DNA of 9,102 nucleotides from Bacillota bacterium (GTDB lineage: Bacteria > Bacillota > Bacilli > Alicyclobacillales > Alicyclobacillaceae), in assembly GCA_021820805.1 (NCBI GenBank), contig JAKADF010000098.1:1-9102 (forward strand), given 5' to 3'. The position numbers and the translations under genes are program-made. This document shows positions 5,950 through 9,102 of this stretch, in pieces (positions within the stretch are counted from its first letter, which is position 1; each line of letters starts with the position of its first letter). The notes beneath the pieces were generated by a model. It was given only the letters and a program-made list of their open reading frames with translations, did no database searches and was not told where the DNA came from.

Positions 5950-8336
5950 ACCAAACGGCCTTTGACGTAAAGCTCTTTTATAATGTCTTTACCATCAATC
6001 CAGACCGATGCATCTGGCGATTCCTTTGCAGCAGCCACTGCATCCTCGCTTGTCGCATCTGCCGGAATTACAACTTTCGCACGTACACGACCGTTTACCT
6101 GTACTGCGATTTCAACCTCGTCATCCTTTAGCCATTTATCTTCATAGGTTGGCCAAGCAGATTCGAAAACGGATGTACTGTTCCCCAATTTCTCGACAAG
6201 ATGCGGCGCAAATGGCGAAATCGTAACTGCAATCGTCTCGACCGTTTTTCTGTCTATTCCATTATCAGCCTCGCGTGTCAGTGCATTCATGTACTCCATA
6301 AACGCACTGACAGCCGTGTTGAACCTGAAATGATTCATCCGCTCAGTCAGTGTCGCGATAAATCGATTACGCAGTTTCTCCAGGCTAGGCCGTGTGCCGA
6401 CAGGATGAGCCGCACCCATTGAGGCAATTCGATAAACCTTTTGTAAGAATCTTGATACGCCTTCAAGGCCGTTCGTATTCCAATCTGCATCATCTTCAGG
6501 CGGTCCAACGAACAATTCATACATTCTCAAAGCATCTACACCATGTTCATCAACAATATCATCCGGGTTAACAACATTACCCTTAGACTTACTCATCTTA
6601 GCGCCATTCAATGTAATCATACCTTGTGTGAACAGATGCTTAAATGGTTCCGCAAAATTAATGAGCCCAAGGTCATAAATAACTTTTGTAAAGAATCGTG
6701 CATACAACAAGTGAAGCACTGCATGTTCGACACCGCCGATGTACATATCTACAGGCAGCCAATGGTTTACGGCTTGTGTTGAGAAAGGGGCTTTATGGTT
6801 ATTCGGATCTGGATACCGAAGGAAATACCAGCTTGACCCAGCCCATTGAGGCATAGTGTCTGTTTCACGCTTTGCAGGCCCCCCGCAAGATGGGCAAGTT
6901 GTATTTACAAATGATTCAATCGCAGCAAGCGGAGACTCCCCCGTACCTGTTGGTTCATAACGCTCTACATTTGGCAAACGTACAGGTAGTTCTTCGACTG
7001 GAACTGCAACAGGGCCGCACTTTTCGCAATGCACAATCGGAATAGGTTCACCCCAATACCGTTGCCTTGCGAATACCCAATCACGCAGCCGGTAGTTGAC
7101 CGTTCCCTCACCACGCCCGCGTTTTTTAAATTCTTCAATAGCCGCGTTCTTTGCTGCTTCAACATCTAATCCATTCAACATTTCTGAATTGACGATAATA
7201 CCGTCTCCAGTAAAAAGTTCCGGATTTTCCGACGGCTCTTCTCCTTCTTTTGCAACTACCTGAACGATATCCAAGTCAAATGCCTTTGCAAATTCAAAGT
7301 CGCGCTCATCATGAGCAGGAACGGCCATAATTGCCCCCGTCCCGTAATCCATCAGCACATAATCGGCAATCCAAACAGGCAAAAGTTTCTCTGTTAACGG
7401 ATGCTTTGCATACGCGCCCGTAAATACGCCGGTCTTTGTTTTATCGACAATTTGCCGTGTAACAGCAGACTTTTTCAGTGTTTCGTCCACATATTCTTTC
7501 ACAGCAGCTTTTTGTTCATCAGTTGTAATCTCTGAAACAAGCGGGTGCTCCGGTGCTAACACCATGTATGTTGCTCCATAAATCGTATCAGGGCGCGTGC
7601 TGAACACTTCTATGTCTTTGCCTTCATGGCCATGAACTTCAAACAGAATCTTTGCACCGACACTTCGCCCAATCCAAGCTTGCTGCATACGTTTTACCTT
7701 ATCCGGCCACTCCAAATCTTCCAAGTCTTCGAGCAGCCTGTCCGCATACGCAGTAATCTTAAGCATCCATTGGTACATTTCCCTTTTGGTCACTTCACTG
7801 CCGCAGCGGTCGCATTTGCCATCAACAACTTCCTCATTGGCAAGTCCTGTTTTACAACTTGGACACCAGTTGATAGGCATCTTCTTACGGTACGCAAGTC
7901 CACGTTCAAACATTTTTACAAAAAAGAACTGTGTCCAATGATAATAATCCGGATCGGTTGTATTAATTTCGCGATCCCAATCGTACATGGCACCGATTTC
8001 CTGAAGCTGCCTCTTAAAGTTCTCTACGTTTTTCTTTGTCGCAATCGCAGGATGAACCCCATGCGCAATTGCGTAGTTTTCAGCAGGCAGCCCAAACGCG
8101 TCCCACCCCATTGGATGCAGAACTTCATAGCCATGCAATTTTTTATATCGACTCCATGCATCTGACATGGTATACCCGCGCCAATGTCCCACATGGAGGC
8201 CGTTACCCGATGGATATGGGAACATATCTAAGCAATAGTATTTTGGCTTTCCACTATTCTCATTTACCTTGTGGGCGTTCTTCTCGGCCCAGCGTTCTTT
8301 CCATTTTCGTTCGACTTTTTTCGCATAGTAATCCAT
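5931..8336 (-). CDS. leuS: Leucyl-tRNA synthetase
   Basis: Class I aminoacyl-tRNA synthetase charging tRNA-Leu with leucine in the cytoplasm. At 801 residues it is full length. Visible are the signature HVGH (48-51) in [13 protein letters not shown], the CP1 editing domain with STRPDT (246-251) and AHDERDF (341-347, acidic residues that anchor the mischarged amino acid), and the catalytic KMSKS loop (580-584). A C-terminal anticodon-binding and leucine-specific region ends in [14 protein letters not shown]. Two zinc-type clusters are present: CPSC...CDRC (158-178) and CEKC (437-440) with CPSC (481-484). The ATG at 8336 is chosen because AGGGAG lies eight bases upstream and the family N-terminus starts here; a longer in-frame reading back to 8369 would run through the T-box terminator. 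Controlled by the leucine T-box immediately upstream; the GntR gene follows. Confidence 0.98.
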   Translation of the reverse strand: MDYYAKKVERKWKERWAEKNAHKVNENSGKPKYYCLDMFPYPSGNGLHVGHWRGYTMSDAWSRYKKLHGYEVLHPMGWDAFGLPAENYAIAHGVHPAIATKKNVENFKRQLQEIGAMYDWDREINTTDPDYYHWTQFFFVKMFERGLAYRKKMPINWCPSCKTGLANEEVVDGKCDRCGSEVTKREMYQWMLKITAYADRLLEDLEDLEWPDKVKRMQQAWIGRSVGAKILFEVHGHEGKDIEVFSTRPDTIYGATYMVLAPEHPLVSEITTDEQKAAVKEYVDETLKKSAVTRQIVDKTKTGVFTGAYAKHPLTEKLLPVWIADYVLMDYGTGAIMAVPAHDERDFEFAKAFDLDIVQVVAKEGEEPSENPELFTGDGIIVNSEMLNGLDVEAAKNAAIEEFKKRGRGEGTVNYRLRDWVFARQRYWGEPIPIVHCEKCGPVAVPVEELPVRLPNVERYEPTGTGESPLAAIESFVNTTCPSCGGPAKRETDTMPQWAGSSWYFLRYPDPNNHKAPFSTQAVNHWLPVDMYIGGVEHAVLHLLYARFFTKVIYDLGLINFAEPFKHLFTQGMITLNGAKMSKSKGNVVNPDDIVDEHGVDALRMYELFVGPPEDDADWNTNGLEGVSRFLQKVYRIASMGAAHPVGTRPSLEKLRNRFIATLTERMNHFRFNTAVSAFMEYMNALTREADNGIDRKTVETIAVTISPFAPHLVEKLGNSTSVFESAWPTYEDKWLKDDEVEIAVQVNGRVRAKVVIPADATSEDAVAAAKESPDASVWIDGKDIIKELYVKGRLVNIVVK

Positions 8337-8351
8337 GACTTTCACTCCCTG

Positions 8352-8396
8352 AAAAAAAATAAAAACCACTCATCCTTGTTCATTAGGACGAGAGGT
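8352..8396 (-). terminator. T-box-controlled terminator before leuS
   Basis: On the minus strand ACCTCTCGTCCT (8396-8385) pairs with AGGATGAGTGGT (8376-8365), a 12-bp stem with one T-T mismatch and one wobble. It is followed by thirteen bases that are all T but one (8364-8352). The leuS Shine-Dalgarno (8350-8345) starts almost at once after it. In the antiterminated state the T-box sequence upstream is paired instead. Confidence 0.93.
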
Positions 8397-8666
8397 CGTT
8401 TATCCCGCGGTACCACCTAATTTGAGGCAAGATTCACGATAATTCAAACAAAACGCCTGAATCCACTCGCGAATGTGCCCCCGCTCAGTCCCATAACGCC
8501 GGGACGCGTTTTGCCTTTACCTAGTTAGCAACGAGTTGCCGCTAAGTTTCAGCAAAATCCTCAGAACCGAGTTCACAACTTGCCAACATCGGTTTTCACC
8601 GCCCACCGATTCTCTTAAGATGGCTTTGATTGCTACTAATGTTCATCAAAGGTAAGGATACAATTT
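8352..8666 (-). promoter_or_regulatory. Leucine T-box riboswitch (tRNA-Leu-sensing leader of leuS)
   Basis: Untranslated leader of about 315 bases that reads the charging state of tRNA-Leu. Stem I runs from ~8657 to ~8514, closed by CCTTACCT (8657-8650) with AGGTAAAGG (8522-8514). It contains the AAGAGAATC bulge region and the GGTGAAAACC apical part. The specifier loop reads GTGAACTCGG, giving CTC (8571-8569), a leucine codon followed by a purine as usual. A GTCCC/GGGAC hairpin follows. The T-box sequence AGGTGGTACCGCGG is at 8418-8405; within it TGGT (8415-8412) can pair with the ACCA end of uncharged tRNA-Leu. The intrinsic terminator closes the element. Uncharged tRNA-Leu should favour the antiterminator and leuS expression. 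Confidence 0.96.
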
Positions 8667-8672
8667 TTGAAT

Positions 8673-8700
8673 AGTATAGCGCACTGATACAAAAATGCAA
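8673..8700 (-). promoter_or_regulatory. Sigma-A promoter of the leuS T-box transcript
   Basis: TATACT (8678-8673) with TTGCAT (8700-8695) at 16-base spacing on the minus strand, placing the start near 8666, nine bases before Stem I begins. The -35 is only half-consensus, but the position relative to the T-box is right. Confidence 0.65.
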
Positions 8701-8705
8701 CAATT

Positions 8706-9102
8706 TCACCTGCGATCCGACCCTAATACCCCCATTAGCCTCAGTACAAACAAGAACAGGTTGACAAAGTCTAGATATAGGGACAAGACAACCCAAGGCA
8801 CTTGTGATTCCGCTACACCCATATGAGCAATGCGATTCACATCATAAAGGACATAGCCGATAAAAACACCTATACCGATGAGTGAATACACCAGACTTGT
8901 CATCGTCGAGAAAGGAATAAAAATAGACACAACGCCCATTAGCAAAATGGCCATGAGCCCAATAAACAAAAAGCCGCCAAGAAACGAAAAGTCAAGCGAT
9001 GTTCTAGAGGCCACAACTGATGAAATGAGAAACGCTCCAGCAGTAACGGCTAATGCTTTTATGACAGGTGCAGGTCCAAGGGTCAATAGATAAGAACTAG
9101 AT
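8706..9102 (-). CDS. Bax inhibitor-1 (TMBIM/YetJ) family membrane protein, N-terminus outside window
   Basis: The last 131 codons of a multi-spanning membrane protein; the frame stays open to the right edge. Four or five hydrophobic helices are visible. The family's C-terminal hallmarks are present: an aspartate in VLYDVNRI, then a helix with LSLYLDFVNLFLFVLRLMG. By homology with B. subtilis YetJ, the two aspartates in these helices form the pH-sensitive latch of a calcium leak channel. YetJ is ~214 residues, so about 80-100 residues are missing. A TTG at 9086 could mimic a start, but it falls within the membrane domain with no ribosome site, so it is not one. The TGA stop lies five bases from the -35 of the leuS promoter, and no separate terminator fits between. 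Confidence 0.88.
   Translation of the reverse strand, partial: SSSYLLTLGPAPVIKALAVTAGAFLISSVVASRTSLDFSFLGGFLFIGLMAILLMGVVSIFIPFSTMTSLVYSLIGIGVFIGYVLYDVNRIAHMGVAESQVPWVVLSLYLDFVNLFLFVLRLMGVLGSDRR

Noticed and set aside
7626..8165. 179-codon plus-strand open frame inside leuS
   Set aside because: It lies wholly antisense to a strongly conserved synthetase gene and shows no family resemblance; a shadow of leuS codon use.
8337..8369. Eleven-codon N-terminal extension of leuS
   Set aside because: It would translate the terminator U-run and the ribosome site itself. The ATG at 8336 has the proper spacing and family N-terminus.

Overview
The window comes from a low-to-moderate GC, endospore-forming Firmicute, most likely in the Bacilli. 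The evidence is an RsfA-family sporulation regulator, a YtvI-type membrane protein, an MrfA (YprA) helicase closely resembling the Bacillus protein, a leucine T-box leader, a small protein resembling the Bacillus DUF5325 family and a textbook CcpA cre site. The leucyl-tRNA synthetase keeps two zinc-type cysteine clusters, unlike the B. subtilis enzyme as I recall it. This points away from Bacillus proper, perhaps to an Alicyclobacillaceae-like lineage; that placement is inference.

Left end (1-2526): the 5' part of mrfA, a DNA-repair helicase, runs leftwards off the edge. It is divergent from an RsfA-family gene that starts at a TTG with a strong Shine-Dalgarno. The 182-bp gap between them (1760-1941) holds a candidate forespore-type promoter for the regulator; I see no convincing promoter for mrfA.

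Middle (2543-5097): all genes are on the minus strand. ytvI and a DUF402 gene overlap by four bases (GTGA) and form a two-gene operon. Upstream of it is a 62-residue two-helix membrane protein with its own promoter candidate, a hairpin-rich leader and a clear intrinsic terminator. Before that is a 141-residue stand-alone Rossmann (TrkA-N-like) protein. Its extended -10 promoter has a perfect cre match lying over the predicted transcription start, so carbon-catabolite repression is likely.

Right end (5203-9102): a GntR/FCD regulator follows leuS closely and is probably transcribed with it. leuS is preceded by a complete class I T-box riboswitch: promoter, Stem I with a CTC (Leu) specifier, T-box sequence and terminator with a long U-run. 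The C-terminal part of a Bax inhibitor-1 family membrane protein enters from the right edge, and its stop codon sits five bases from the -35 of the leuS promoter.

No mobile element, CRISPR array, tRNA or rRNA was seen, and no complete novel multi-gene system. The best leads are the cre-controlled orphan Rossmann protein, the structured leader before the small membrane protein, and the GntR regulator whose FCD metal ligands are replaced.
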